Of a stretch of 64,000 nt of DNA, positions 16,622 through 25,470 are shown piece after piece. The translations under genes were made by a program, and so were the position numbers. Under the pieces are notes generated by a model. The model was not told the DNA's origin, made no database searches, and saw only the letters and a list, made by a program, of their open reading frames with translations. Position 1 is the first letter of the stretch. Every line of letters starts with the position of its first letter. This stretch comes from an uncultured Olsenella sp. (GTDB taxonomy: Bacteria; Actinomycetota; Coriobacteriia; Coriobacteriales; Atopobiaceae), in assembly GCA_900314535.1 (NCBI GenBank), contig OMVT01000008.1:1-64000 (forward strand), read 5' to 3'.

Positions 16622-17650
16622 ATGAAGCTTGAAGGCAAGGTTCTGACCTTCGGAGAGATCATGATGAGGCTGTCGCCTCCCGATCATCTGCGCCTTGAGC
16701 AGGCAAATTCGTTCGATGTGCGGTATGGCGGGGCAGAGGCGAACGTCGCGTTCTCTCTGGCATATCAGAAGGATGATGCAGCATTCGTCTCCATCGTGCC
16801 GGAAAGCCGCATCGGCGACTGCGCATTGAGGAGCCTTTCTGCCTACGGCGTCGACGTGAGCCGCGTCGTGCGCAAGGGCGACCGTCTCGGCAGCTACTTC
16901 TTCGAGATCGGCGCTTCCGAGCGCTCGAATGGCTGCGTCTATGACCGCAAGTACTCCGCGATGAATCTCGGATCCCACACGGACTTCGACTGGGACGAGA
17001 TCCTCGACGGCGTCAGCGTCTTCTATGTGAGCGGCGTCACGCCGGCTGTGTGCCCGGAGATGGCAGAGGCCGCCTATGAGGCACTGGCGGCTGCAAGGAA
17101 GCACGGCATCGTGACCGTCGCCGACCTCAACTACCGCAAGCTCTGGACGCCGGACGAGGCAAAGAAGTTCTGGAAGCGTGCCCTTCCGCTCGTCGATGTC
17201 TGCATCGCAAACGACGAGGATGCCCCTTCCTGCCTTGGCATCTCCTATGGCTCGGGCTCCCTTGCCACGGGCATCGAGGAGAAGGATGCCTACGTCCAGA
17301 TTGCAGACGAGCTTGTCCGCACCTACGGCGTCAAGATGGTCGCTTCCGTCATCCGCGACATCCGCTCCGTCGAGGACTCCGACTGGATGGGCATGATCTA
17401 TGCAGACGGGAAGGCGCACTTCTCTTCGGTGCATCACATGCATGTGCTCGAAGGGGTCGCTGGAGGCGATGCCTTCGCAGCAGGCCTCATCCACGCCCTG
17501 CTTCACGGGATGGACTACGATGCAGCTGCATCCTACGCGATTGCCGCATCCGTCCTGAAGCTCACGATCAAGGGCGATTCGAACTTCGCCACGGCAGAGG
17601 ATATCGCAGCGGTAGCTGCAAAGGGTGCAGGTCTCAGGGTCAGCCGCTAG
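16622..17650 (+). CDS. kdgK: 2-keto-3-deoxygluconate kinase, PfkB family
   Basis: 342 aa ribokinase-fold sugar kinase phosphorylating KDG to KDPG. Visible: FGEIMMRLSPP at the N-terminus, RYGGAEANVAFSLA, DLNYRKLW, ANDEDA, and the C-terminal PfkB signature VAGGDAFAAGLIH with the catalytic Asp (usually GAGD, here AGGD). GGATGGAGC lies just before ATG 16622. Followed 21 nt later by the KDPG aldolase gene, forming the classic KDG-to-pyruvate plus glyceraldehyde-3-phosphate pair. Upstream uronate genes are not in the window. Confidence 0.92.
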   Translation: MKLEGKVLTFGEIMMRLSPPDHLRLEQANSFDVRYGGAEANVAFSLAYQKDDAAFVSIVPESRIGDCALRSLSAYGVDVSRVVRKGDRLGSYFFEIGASERSNGCVYDRKYSAMNLGSHTDFDWDEILDGVSVFYVSGVTPAVCPEMAEAAYEALAAARKHGIVTVADLNYRKLWTPDEAKKFWKRALPLVDVCIANDEDAPSCLGISYGSGSLATGIEEKDAYVQIADELVRTYGVKMVASVIRDIRSVEDSDWMGMIYADGKAHFSSVHHMHVLEGVAGGDAFAAGLIHALLHGMDYDAAASYAIAASVLKLTIKGDSNFATAEDIAAVAAKGAGLRVSR

Positions 17651-17671
17651 AAAACAAGTGAGGAGACAGAT

Positions 17672-18319
17672 ATGTCTTACATGGATTCTTTCTACGAGAA
17701 TGTCGAGAAGATGGGTGTCGTGCCTGTCGTCGTGCTGGACAAGGCAGAGGACGCAAAGCCGCTTGCCGAGGTCCTCGTCGAGGGCGGCCTTCCTTCTGCC
17801 GAGGTGACGTTCCGCACGGACGCCGCCGCCGAGTCGATCAAGATCATGGCAGACGAGTGCCCTGACATCATGGCCGGTGCTGGCACCGTGCTCACCGTCG
17901 AGCAGGCAAAGCGTGCTGTCGATGCAGGTGCCAAGTTCATCGTCTCCCCGGGCTACAACATGGACGTCGTCGAGTGGTGTCTCGACAACAAGGTTCCGAT
18001 CATTCCGGCAGGCGTCACCCCGACCGAGGTCACCGCTCTTGTGAACAAGGGCCTCGAAGTCACGAAGTTCTTCCCGGCTGCCCAGTATGGCGGCCTTGCC
18101 ACGATCAAGGCGCTTGCCTCCGTCTTTGTGGGCCATAGGTTCATGCCGACGGGCGGCGTCAATGCACAGAACCTCGCAGCCTACCTTGCAGATCCTGCCA
18201 TCATCGCCTGCGGCGGCACCTGGATGGTGAAGCCCCAGATGATCCGCGAGCACCGCTTCGACGAGATGCTCGCCCTCACGAAGGAAGCGGCCGAGATCGT
18301 CCGCTCCACCCGCGCATAG
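17672..18319 (+). CDS. eda: KDPG/KHG aldolase
   Basis: 215 aa class I aldolase (TIM barrel) cleaving 2-keto-3-deoxy-6-phosphogluconate to pyruvate and glyceraldehyde-3-phosphate. Visible: VVPVVVLDKAED, the EVTFRT motif with the catalytic Glu, GAGTVL, PGYN, and the Schiff-base lysine in VTKFFPA, then MPTGGVN. GAGGAG precedes the ATG at 8 nt. Second gene of the kdgK-eda operon, closed by a long stem-loop at 18368. Confidence 0.94.
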   Translation: MSYMDSFYENVEKMGVVPVVVLDKAEDAKPLAEVLVEGGLPSAEVTFRTDAAAESIKIMADECPDIMAGAGTVLTVEQAKRAVDAGAKFIVSPGYNMDVVEWCLDNKVPIIPAGVTPTEVTALVNKGLEVTKFFPAAQYGGLATIKALASVFVGHRFMPTGGVNAQNLAAYLADPAIIACGGTWMVKPQMIREHRFDEMLALTKEAAEIVRSTRA

Positions 18320-18367
18320 CCTCTCTTCCTGGCTTCCTCCTTTCCCCCAGGAAGAGCCGTACAAGCA

Positions 18368-18412
18368 ATGAAGGCGCCCTCCGGACTGATTGCATCCGGA
18401 GGGCGCCTTCAT
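18368..18412 (+). terminator. Long stem-loop after eda
   Basis: An 18-bp perfect stem (ATGAAGGCGCCCTCCGGA with its complement) around a 9-nt loop. There is no long T run, so it may also serve as a 3' stabiliser. Confidence 0.65.
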
Positions 18413-18535
18413 GTGTAGAGGTAATCTTGATTGCATCGGAATCAGAATGGATAACAGATTGGCTTCTACGCTCGCCATAGCCGTTCCTGATTCATCCACT
18501 GGTGGATACAGCATTTCTTGGAAAGAAGAAGCAGC

Positions 18536-19960
18536 ATGACAAAACCGCGCAAGACGCATGATCAGTTCGCAGAAGAGCTGGCTGCTATCAATCCGGGAAT
18601 CGAACTGACTACGAGATATGTCATGAGCACCGAAAGAATTGGCTGCAGGTGCAAGCTATGCGGCTATGAGTGGAGTCCCAAGGCATATTCCCTGCTCTCC
18701 GGAAGAGGCTGTCCGGCATGTGCACGTACGAAAACATCCTTCATGGAGAAGATTTTCTTGTTTTCATTTCGAAAGCTGCTGGGAGATGAGAATGTACTCT
18801 CTGACGATTGCAACGCTATCGGTATGGAACTGGATGTATACGTGCCTTTGCTGAAGGTCGCTGTCGAACCGGGGAGCTGGGTATGGCATGGTAACTTGAA
18901 AGCACAGCAGCGCGATGAAGAAAGACGGGCCAGATGCCTTAGCCATGGCATCAGACTTGCGACTGTTTATGACAGCTTCCCCTCCAATCAGGCAATACCT
19001 TTCGAAGGGGAAGGACTATTTACATTCGACGAAGATTTCAATGTTGCTTCTCATCAGAAGCTGCATGCAGTCGTTAATGATGTCCTTGCCTACTTGGGTA
19101 TTGCGGATAGGATTGACGAATCCGAATGGACGGACATCGAATTAGAAGCCCATGAGGCTTGTCACCGTAAGACTACAGCAGAGTTCAAAAACGAACTTGA
19201 GGCTGTAGATTCGAGCATCGAGGTTATTGGAGAATATCTGGGAAGCAAGGATCGAATCAAATGCCGGTGCAAGAAATGCGGCTATGAATGGAGCCCAATT
19301 CCAAATTCACTGCTAAATGGTCATGGTTGTCCCAAGTGTGGTATCCAGGCTCGAGCAAGGAAAAAGACAGCAACTCATGCTGAATACGCTGCACGACTTG
19401 CCAAAATCAATCCAACAATTGAACTGCTTTCTACATACACAAAGGCAATGGAACCCATATTGTGCAGGTGCAGAGCTTGCGGATATGAGTGGCAATCTAC
19501 GCCTTCGGAGTTGCTTTCGTATGGTTGCCCAAAGTGTGGAGCGAAGAAAGCGCATCTTAAGACGACCAAGTCTCAGATGGAATTCGAGAAGGACATGTCC
19601 ATAGCGTGTCCAAAGCTAGAAGTCATAGGCGATTACATCAATCAATACACGAAGGTAAGAGTTCGCTGTCGCCAATGCGGGCGCGAATGGGAGGCTATGC
19701 CCAAGGTTCTTCTCAGAGGTACTAGCTGTCGTATTTGTTCGGAGAAGGAGAGACGCAGAGTTCGCAATGAGGAATTCAAGGTCAAGCTGCGAGAAAAGAA
19801 TCCCAATATCGAACCCATCGATGACTACGTCAACAATAAAACCAAGATGCATGTACGGTGTGCTCTCTGTGGTATGGAATGGATGGCTTGGCCACGGAAT
19901 CTGCTACTTGGCTATTCTCATGAGGGTGCTAAGACCATTCATGCGAAGATTAAACAGTAG
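18536..19960 (+). CDS. Zinc-knuckle repeat protein with embedded VSR/DUF559-like nuclease domain
   Basis: 474 aa. Five copies of a roughly 65-residue unit of the form F..L...NP.IE....Y......I.CRC..CGYEW...P..LL.G.GCP.C begin near residues 8, 213, 280, 344 and 410. The fifth lacks the closing CPxC. Between units 1 and 2 (about 68-175) is a domain with MELDVYVP (D100), VAVEPGSWVWHGN (E111, H118) and RDEERRARCLSHGIRLATVYD, resembling VSR/DUF559-type PD-(D/E)xK nucleases. Treble-clef units of this type occur in phage and bacterial nuclease-like proteins. Base composition is clearly more AT-rich than flanking genes, suggesting transfer. Substrate unknown. ATG 18536 follows GAAAGAAG. Confidence 0.8.
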   Translation: MTKPRKTHDQFAEELAAINPGIELTTRYVMSTERIGCRCKLCGYEWSPKAYSLLSGRGCPACARTKTSFMEKIFLFSFRKLLGDENVLSDDCNAIGMELDVYVPLLKVAVEPGSWVWHGNLKAQQRDEERRARCLSHGIRLATVYDSFPSNQAIPFEGEGLFTFDEDFNVASHQKLHAVVNDVLAYLGIADRIDESEWTDIELEAHEACHRKTTAEFKNELEAVDSSIEVIGEYLGSKDRIKCRCKKCGYEWSPIPNSLLNGHGCPKCGIQARARKKTATHAEYAARLAKINPTIELLSTYTKAMEPILCRCRACGYEWQSTPSELLSYGCPKCGAKKAHLKTTKSQMEFEKDMSIACPKLEVIGDYINQYTKVRVRCRQCGREWEAMPKVLLRGTSCRICSEKERRRVRNEEFKVKLREKNPNIEPIDDYVNNKTKMHVRCALCGMEWMAWPRNLLLGYSHEGAKTIHAKIKQ

Positions 19961-19994
19961 CTCCCAGAGCAAGACACAACACCATATCGACAAT

Positions 19995-20025
19995 GCAGCC
20001 TCCCCGGACGTACCGGAGAGGCTGC
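19995..20025. terminator. Terminator between zinc-knuckle gene and nhaC
   Basis: GCAGCCTCCCCGG pairs with CCGGAGAGGCTGC (one mismatch) around a 5-nt loop between two convergent genes. Confidence 0.65.
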
Positions 20026-20049
20026 AGAAATATCGTTGTTTTGGATGGA

Positions 20050-21435
20050 CTAGGCGGCAAGCGGAAGCTGTGCAGGCTGTGCCACATCGTCCGTCGTGAG
20101 GCCAAGTAGCTGGCCCGGCGTCTTCTTCACGAAGCTCTTGTCGTGGTGCACCGCATAGGAGATGAGGAGCGTCCAGAGCGGCAGGAGATAGAGGAAGCAG
20201 GCAAAGACGACCGAGGTGGAAGGGGCTCCGATGAAGGAGAGCACAGCTACGCAGGAGAGGCTCCAGGGAATGATGCCGGCAAGGACGACAGCGCTGTTCT
20301 CGAGGTCGAGGGCAAGTGCCGTGCCGGTGCCCTCGGTCGGACGGCAGATCTGGTCGGTCAGCATGATCGAGAGCGTCTGGTTGCATGCCATGCAGTTCGC
20401 GATGAAGCTCGTCACGAGGACGCCGAGGAAAGGCGTCGAGCGCTTCGAGAGCTCCCAGACCTTCGAGCAGACGCCACGCAGAAGCCCCGTGCCATCGAAG
20501 ATGCCCGAGTAGGTCGAGCTCACAAGGATGATCGAGGCCACGTTCATCATCGAGAGCACCCCTCCGCCGTCAAGCATCGAAGCGATCGTGCGGTCCGTCG
20601 ACGTATAGCCGAAGACGAGGAGTCCCGGCAGCGCCGCGGGAGAGACGCCCTGGACGGCGACGCAGATGATGCAGGCAAGCACGAGCGAGGCGAGCATCGT
20701 CTTCTTGACGGAAACACGCATGAGCGAGAGGACGACGATTGCAAGGGCAGGGATTGCAAGGACCCAGCCCATGTGGAACGAGCGGGCAAAGATGGATGCC
20801 ATCTGAGGCATCGAGGAGGCATGCTGCATCGTGAAGCCGAAGGCAGCATATATGAGGCAGGTGAGCGCGAACGGCACCGCTGCCGTCTTTGCCATCCTGA
20901 GCACGTTCTTCGTGACCTCGGTCTTCGTGAGACCGGCAACGAGGAGGGCAGAGCCGCTCATCGGGCTCATCCGGTCGCCGAAGAAGGAGCCGGCAAGAAT
21001 CGCGCCGCCCGTGAGGACCTTGTCTGCACCCATTGCCGATGCGATCGTCATGCAGATGACGCCCATCGTCGCAGCGGTGCCGGTCGAGGTGCCCATGAGG
21101 GTGGACATGAGGCAGCAGGCAAGGAAGGTCATGAGGATGAAGATGCCAGGGGTCATGAAGCCGGCGCAGACGCTCACGGTGTAGGGAATCGTGCCCGACG
21201 CGCGCCATGCTGCGCACATCATGCCGACGATGAGGTAGAGGATGAGGACATCGCGGACGGACTTCATGCCGCTTCCTGCCATGTGCGCAACCTCGCGCAA
21301 ACTATGTCCCTGCTTCAGCGCATAGCCAGAGAAGAGGGAAAAGCCCGCTACGAGGATCCAGACGATGGGCACGCCGGCGGCAATGCCTGCGACAAGCATC
21401 GCGGCAAAGACGGCGAGTACGATGGATTCTGTCAT
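20050..21435 (-). CDS. nhaC: Na+/H+ antiporter, NhaC family
   Basis: 461 aa integral membrane protein with about 11-12 hydrophobic segments. NhaC-family features include LMGTSTGTAATMGVICMTIA, GGAILAGSFFGDRMSPMSGSALLVAG, and SFIANCMACNQTLSIMLTDQ. Some members exchange organic substrates (malate/lactate) rather than protons, so the substrate is not certain. Divergent from a LysR-type regulator with operator-like dyads between them, so expression is probably under that regulator. Confidence 0.9.
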   Translation of the reverse strand: MTESIVLAVFAAMLVAGIAAGVPIVWILVAGFSLFSGYALKQGHSLREVAHMAGSGMKSVRDVLILYLIVGMMCAAWRASGTIPYTVSVCAGFMTPGIFILMTFLACCLMSTLMGTSTGTAATMGVICMTIASAMGADKVLTGGAILAGSFFGDRMSPMSGSALLVAGLTKTEVTKNVLRMAKTAAVPFALTCLIYAAFGFTMQHASSMPQMASIFARSFHMGWVLAIPALAIVVLSLMRVSVKKTMLASLVLACIICVAVQGVSPAALPGLLVFGYTSTDRTIASMLDGGGVLSMMNVASIILVSSTYSGIFDGTGLLRGVCSKVWELSKRSTPFLGVLVTSFIANCMACNQTLSIMLTDQICRPTEGTGTALALDLENSAVVLAGIIPWSLSCVAVLSFIGAPSTSVVFACFLYLLPLWTLLISYAVHHDKSFVKKTPGQLLGLTTDDVAQPAQLPLAA

Positions 21436-21495
21436 GGCGGACCTTCCTGGAATGCATTGGTTCTTCTCTGAGTGCGTTTTGCAGGATAGGGCCCT

Positions 21496-21571
21496 TGAAA
21501 CAATGAGTCCAACTGTTATATTCAGTTATGAATACAAAGAAATCTTGTAACTCGACAGTTCCTTTGTTTCA
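21496..21571. promoter_or_regulatory. Candidate LysR operators in nhaC-lysR divergent region
   Basis: A perfect dyad TATTCA-GTTA-TGAATA (21519-21534) fits the LysR T-N11-A pattern. A wider inverted repeat, TGAAACAA (21496-21503) and TTGTTTCA (21564-21571), flanks it. Both are centrally placed between the divergent starts. Confidence 0.45.
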
Positions 21572-21667
21572 GGCACGTTTCCGCAGGTCACAGACAGTAC
21601 GGATCGGGAATGTCGGAAACAGGACGCATGGAATGGGCTGCTGTCTGCATAGAGAGAAGGAGACTCT

Positions 21668-22609
21668 GTGAACTTCTCCACGATGAGCTATTTCATAGCG
21701 CTCGCCGAAGAGCGCAGCTTCACGAAGGCCTCCTCGCGTCTGGGCATCACCCAGCAGACGCTCTCGGCCCATATCGCAAATGTCGAGCATGAGCTTGGGG
21801 TCCGGCTCCTTGTCCGCAAGGTGCCGCTCGAGCTCACGTATGCAGGCGAGGTCTTCTTGGGATATGCCCGCAGGATGCAGGACCTCGAGCGCTCGATGCA
21901 GCAGGAGTTCCAGGACATCGCAGGAGATGAGCGTGGCCTTCTCCGTGTCGGCATCGCTTCGACCCGTTCCCATTTCATCATGCCCCGCTCGATCGCTGCC
22001 TACCAGCGCGTGCGCCCCGGCATCGAAGTGGACCTCGTCGAGGAGGAGAACGAGGAGCTCATCGAGAGCCTCCAGGCAGGCCAGCTTGACCTCATCGTCG
22101 CGACCGTGCCGAAGGATATCCCCGGCCTCGCGGTGCATGACCTGTACAAGGAGGAGGTCGTGCTCGTCGTCGCGAAGGAACTGCTCTCAAGGCTCTTCGG
22201 GGGACACGAGGATGAAGTCGTGGCCGAAGTGGAGCGCAAAGGCACGCTCGAGCCGCTCGCTGGCTGCCCCTTCCTGCTCCTCGGCAAGCGCGATATTCCG
22301 GGAGACCTGGCGCGCCAGGTCTTCAGGGAGTCGGGCATGACACCGACCGTGCAGGTCACCTCTTCCAACACGGAGACCCTGCTCGATCTCTGCGCGAAGG
22401 GAGCAGGTGCTTTCTTCTGTCCGAGAAGGCTCGTGTTCTCTGCCCTGAATGAGGAGGAGCAGACGCAGGTCCGTCTCATCCATCTCGGAGACAAGGCGCT
22501 CTACTGGATCAATGTTGCCTGGAGAGCGTCGGACCATGTCTGGAGCGCGACCGATGTCTTTTATCGGACGCTCGTGCGCGAAGTGGGGGAGATGCACCAT
22601 GAGGGATAA
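21668..22609 (+). CDS. LysR-family transcriptional regulator
   Basis: 313 aa. N-terminal helix-turn-helix FIALAEERSFTKASSRLGITQQTLSAHIANVEHELGVRL, then a two-lobed substrate-binding domain (GLLRVGIAS, LDLIVATVP, FLLLGKRDIPG). The start is GTG at 21668 with AAGGAG 6 nt upstream. It faces nhaC and its last 11 nt overlap the RluA gene, so the two are co-translated. The inducer is unknown. Confidence 0.92.
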   Translation: MNFSTMSYFIALAEERSFTKASSRLGITQQTLSAHIANVEHELGVRLLVRKVPLELTYAGEVFLGYARRMQDLERSMQQEFQDIAGDERGLLRVGIASTRSHFIMPRSIAAYQRVRPGIEVDLVEEENEELIESLQAGQLDLIVATVPKDIPGLAVHDLYKEEVVLVVAKELLSRLFGGHEDEVVAEVERKGTLEPLAGCPFLLLGKRDIPGDLARQVFRESGMTPTVQVTSSNTETLLDLCAKGAGAFFCPRRLVFSALNEEEQTQVRLIHLGDKALYWINVAWRASDHVWSATDVFYRTLVREVGEMHHEG

Positions 22610-23618
22610 GGACAGAGAGATGCGCCCGTACCATATCGTCGGAGCCGACGATGGCAGGGTCGTCTTTGCTGTGGATGCGGACGTGACGGCAGATGCGCTC
22701 CTTGAAGCTGCCGGCGTCTCGAAGACGCAGCGCAAGGTGATCTTTGAGGAGAAGCGCCTTGCAAGAGATGAGGCTCCGCTTGCGGCGGCAGATGGCCTTG
22801 ATACGGGCGATGCGGCAGAGCTTGGACTCAGGAAGGCTGCAGCGGAAGGGGCAGATCTCCCCGGTGCGGCAGCGTGCGCCGCAGATGTCCTCTTCGAGGA
22901 TGCCTTCCTGCTCTGTGCCGACAAGCCAGCGGGCATCCTCGTGCACTCTGATGGGACCGGAGGCAAGACAGATACGCTCACGGCACGCGTCAGGCGGCAC
23001 CTCGAGGACGAGGGCAGGAGCACCTCTGCCCAGGCCGTGCAGCGGCTCGATGAGGACACGACGGGGTGTGTCCTCTTCTCGCTTGCGCCAGAGTTCCAGG
23101 GAGGCCTGGATACGCTTGTTGCAGGACACGCGATGGAGAAGCTCTATCTTGCCTGCGTGAGGGGCTCTCTGCCTGAAGGGCCGCATGTGATCGCAGCGCC
23201 TTTGGGACGCGACCGCCACGATGCAAGGCGCATGCGCGTCTCTCCTTCCGGCAAGGATGCAAAGACCACGGTCTGGGGGCTCCTGCACAGAGGCGGCCTC
23301 ACGCTCGCTCTCGTCTCGCTCGGCACGGGCCGGAAGCACCAGATCCGCGTGCATCTGGCATCCGAGGGACACCCGATCCTGGGGGATGCGCTCTACGGGA
23401 TGAGGGGAGGGCCTGCTGTGCCTGGATACGACCTTCTGCCGAAGGGCGGGCATGAGCGCTACAGCCTCCAGCTCCACTGCTGGCGGGAGTCATTCGTGCA
23501 CCCCGTGACAGGGGAGAAAATCTCTGTCACGGCACCCGTGCCGGAGAGCTTCTGCCAGCTTTTCGGCGGGCGCGAGATCGAGCGTGCGCTTGCAGCCTGG
23601 GAGTCGCGGAAGCGCTGA
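22599..23618 (+). CDS. RluA-family pseudouridine synthase
   Basis: 339 aa. The catalytic motif is present as QRLDEDTTGCVLFS (family R-L-D-x-x-T-S-G with the catalytic Asp; Thr replaces Ser). LLCADKPAGILVHSDG, GRKHQIRVHLASEGHPILGDALYG and the C-terminal LQLHCW block are typical of RluC/RluD-type rRNA enzymes. The N-terminal about 80 residues may be a diverged S4-like domain. ATG 22599 has GGGGGAG 7 nt upstream and lies inside the lysR 3' end. The target uridine is not predictable. Confidence 0.88.
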   Translation: MRDKDREMRPYHIVGADDGRVVFAVDADVTADALLEAAGVSKTQRKVIFEEKRLARDEAPLAAADGLDTGDAAELGLRKAAAEGADLPGAAACAADVLFEDAFLLCADKPAGILVHSDGTGGKTDTLTARVRRHLEDEGRSTSAQAVQRLDEDTTGCVLFSLAPEFQGGLDTLVAGHAMEKLYLACVRGSLPEGPHVIAAPLGRDRHDARRMRVSPSGKDAKTTVWGLLHRGGLTLALVSLGTGRKHQIRVHLASEGHPILGDALYGMRGGPAVPGYDLLPKGGHERYSLQLHCWRESFVHPVTGEKISVTAPVPESFCQLFGGREIERALAAWESRKR

Positions 23619-23739
23619 GGCGCCAAGCTGGAAAGTGCAGGTTTTCGCACCCTCGAGCACGCCATATCTGCCAGAGTTCGGTAGACTTGGAAACAGGGAA
23701 GCAACGTAAATCTGTTCCAATGCTCGGAGAGGGGCATTC

Positions 23740-25347
23740 ATGGCTGACACCATGCGTGGCGTCTATACGAACCTGACGGCAATCCGCCGGTCCGTATTCC
23801 GCGAAGTAGCAAAAGTCATCTACGACAACGGCAGGAATCCGAACTGGACGCTTGCCGACTTCGACAAGGCATTCGAGGAGCTGCCGTACAAGATCATTCC
23901 GGGAGACGTGGCCACCTACCGCGAGTCCGTGTTCCTCGAGCGTGCCATCGTCTCGGAGCGCATCCGTCTGGCTGCTGGCCTCTCGCTTCAGGGCGTCGAC
24001 AAGCCGGCGCATATCTCGGATGGCCTTGCTGATGCTGCGGGCCCCGAGCACTACTACGAGCCGCCTCTGATCAACGTGATCAAGTTCGCCTGCAATGCCT
24101 GCAAGGACAATGTCTACGAGGTCACGAACATGTGCCAGGGCTGCCTTGCGCACCCCTGCCGCGAGATCTGCCCGAAGAAGGCCATCTCCTTCAAGGACAA
24201 GAAGGCCTTCATCGACCAGGACCTCTGCATCCATTGCGGCATGTGCGCCCGCACCTGCCCGTACCATGCCATCTACCACTACGTGCGTCCGTGCGCAGAT
24301 GCCTGCGGCATGCACGCTATCGGCTCCGATGCACAGGGACACGCAGAGATCGACCAGGACAAGTGCGTTGCCTGCGGCCAGTGCCTCATCAACTGCCCGT
24401 TCGGCGCCATCGCCGACAAGTCCCAGATCGTCCAGGTCGCCATGGCCATCCTGGCAGGCCAGGAGGTCATCGCAATCGTCGCCCCTGCCTTCGTCGGCCA
24501 GTTCGGCGGCAAGGGCAATGTCGGCAAGCTCCGTGAGGCATTCAAGCTCCTCGGCTTCTCCGGCGTCGAGGAGGTCGCACTCGGTGCCGACCTGTGCTCC
24601 GTCCAGGAGGCAGAGGACTTCCTCGAGGAGGTGCCTGACAAGCTGCCGTTCATGGGCACGTCGTGCTGCCCGGCCTGGAGCTCGATGGCAAAGAAGGAGT
24701 TCCCGAAGTATGCCGACTGCATCTCGATGGCACTGACGCCGATGACGCTGACGGCACGCATGGTGCGCTCCCAGCATCCGAAGGCAAGGATCGTCTTCGT
24801 GGGACCGTGCTCCGCAAAGAAGCTCGAGGCCATGCGCCGCTCCGTGCGCTCCGAGGTCGACTTCGTCCTCACGTTCGAGGAGATGGCCGGCATGATGGAG
24901 GCACGTGGCATCGACTACCTCGCACTTGCCGACGACAACAAGTCCGACTTCGATGTCGCATCCACGGATGGCAGGAACTTCGCTGTCGCAGGCGGCGTCG
25001 CGAATGCTGTTGTGAACGTGATCAAGCGCGACCGTCCTGATGCCGAGGTCAAGACGGCCCAGGCTGGCGGCCTCGAGGAATGCAGGAAGATGATGAAGGA
25101 CGCCGTCAAGGGCAAGTATCAGGGATACCTGCTCGAGGGCATGGCATGCCCGGGCGGCTGCGTCGCAGGCGCCGGCACCCTCGTCGCAATCAACAAGTCG
25201 GCAGCAGCCGTTCACCGCTATGCGGCCCGCTCGCCGCACAAGAACGCGGTCGACAACGCGTTCCGTGGCCTCATCCACGATCTCGAGTATGCAGATGACG
25301 GCGTGAAGTCGGAGGATCTGTCTGCTGCACCGGCAGAGCAGAAGTAG
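23740..25347 (+). CDS. Monomeric [FeFe] hydrogenase, group-B-like
   Basis: 535 aa. N-terminal half: an 8-Cys 4Fe-4S region (FACNACKDNVYEVTNMCQGC) plus two ferredoxin clusters (CIHCGMCARTCP and CVACGQCLINCP). C-terminal half: the three H-cluster signatures, TSCCPAW (near residue 306; group A has TSCSPGW), FVGPCSAKK (near 353) and MACPGGCVAGAG (near 468), so all four H-cluster cysteines are present. Catalyses reversible proton reduction with ferredoxin in anaerobes. TSCCPAW places it with group B, whose physiological role is poorly characterised. No maturases (HydEFG) are in the window. Confidence 0.9.
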   Translation: MADTMRGVYTNLTAIRRSVFREVAKVIYDNGRNPNWTLADFDKAFEELPYKIIPGDVATYRESVFLERAIVSERIRLAAGLSLQGVDKPAHISDGLADAAGPEHYYEPPLINVIKFACNACKDNVYEVTNMCQGCLAHPCREICPKKAISFKDKKAFIDQDLCIHCGMCARTCPYHAIYHYVRPCADACGMHAIGSDAQGHAEIDQDKCVACGQCLINCPFGAIADKSQIVQVAMAILAGQEVIAIVAPAFVGQFGGKGNVGKLREAFKLLGFSGVEEVALGADLCSVQEAEDFLEEVPDKLPFMGTSCCPAWSSMAKKEFPKYADCISMALTPMTLTARMVRSQHPKARIVFVGPCSAKKLEAMRRSVRSEVDFVLTFEEMAGMMEARGIDYLALADDNKSDFDVASTDGRNFAVAGGVANAVVNVIKRDRPDAEVKTAQAGGLEECRKMMKDAVKGKYQGYLLEGMACPGGCVAGAGTLVAINKSAAAVHRYAARSPHKNAVDNAFRGLIHDLEYADDGVKSEDLSAAPAEQK

Positions 25348-25360
25348 AGCCTGATGCTTC

Positions 25361-25398
25361 GAAGGGCGCTTTCCGGAAACGGAAGGCGCCCTTCTTCC
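25361..25398 (+). terminator. Hydrogenase gene terminator
   Basis: GAAGGGCGCTTTCCG pairs with CGGAAGGCGCCCTTC around GAAA, followed by TTCC. Confidence 0.8.
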
Positions 25399-25412
25399 AT
25401 ATGTGGAGGCAT

Positions 25413-25447
25413 GAAAAAAGCAGGGCCTGCCGTTTGGCAGGCCCTGC
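25413..25447 (-). terminator. Terminator of the 101-aa hypothetical gene
   Basis: On the minus strand, GCAGGGCCTGCC and GGCAGGCCCTGC form a 12-bp stem followed by six T residues. Confidence 0.9.
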
Positions 25448-25470
25448 AGCATGTCTTGGGTCTGGAGTGT

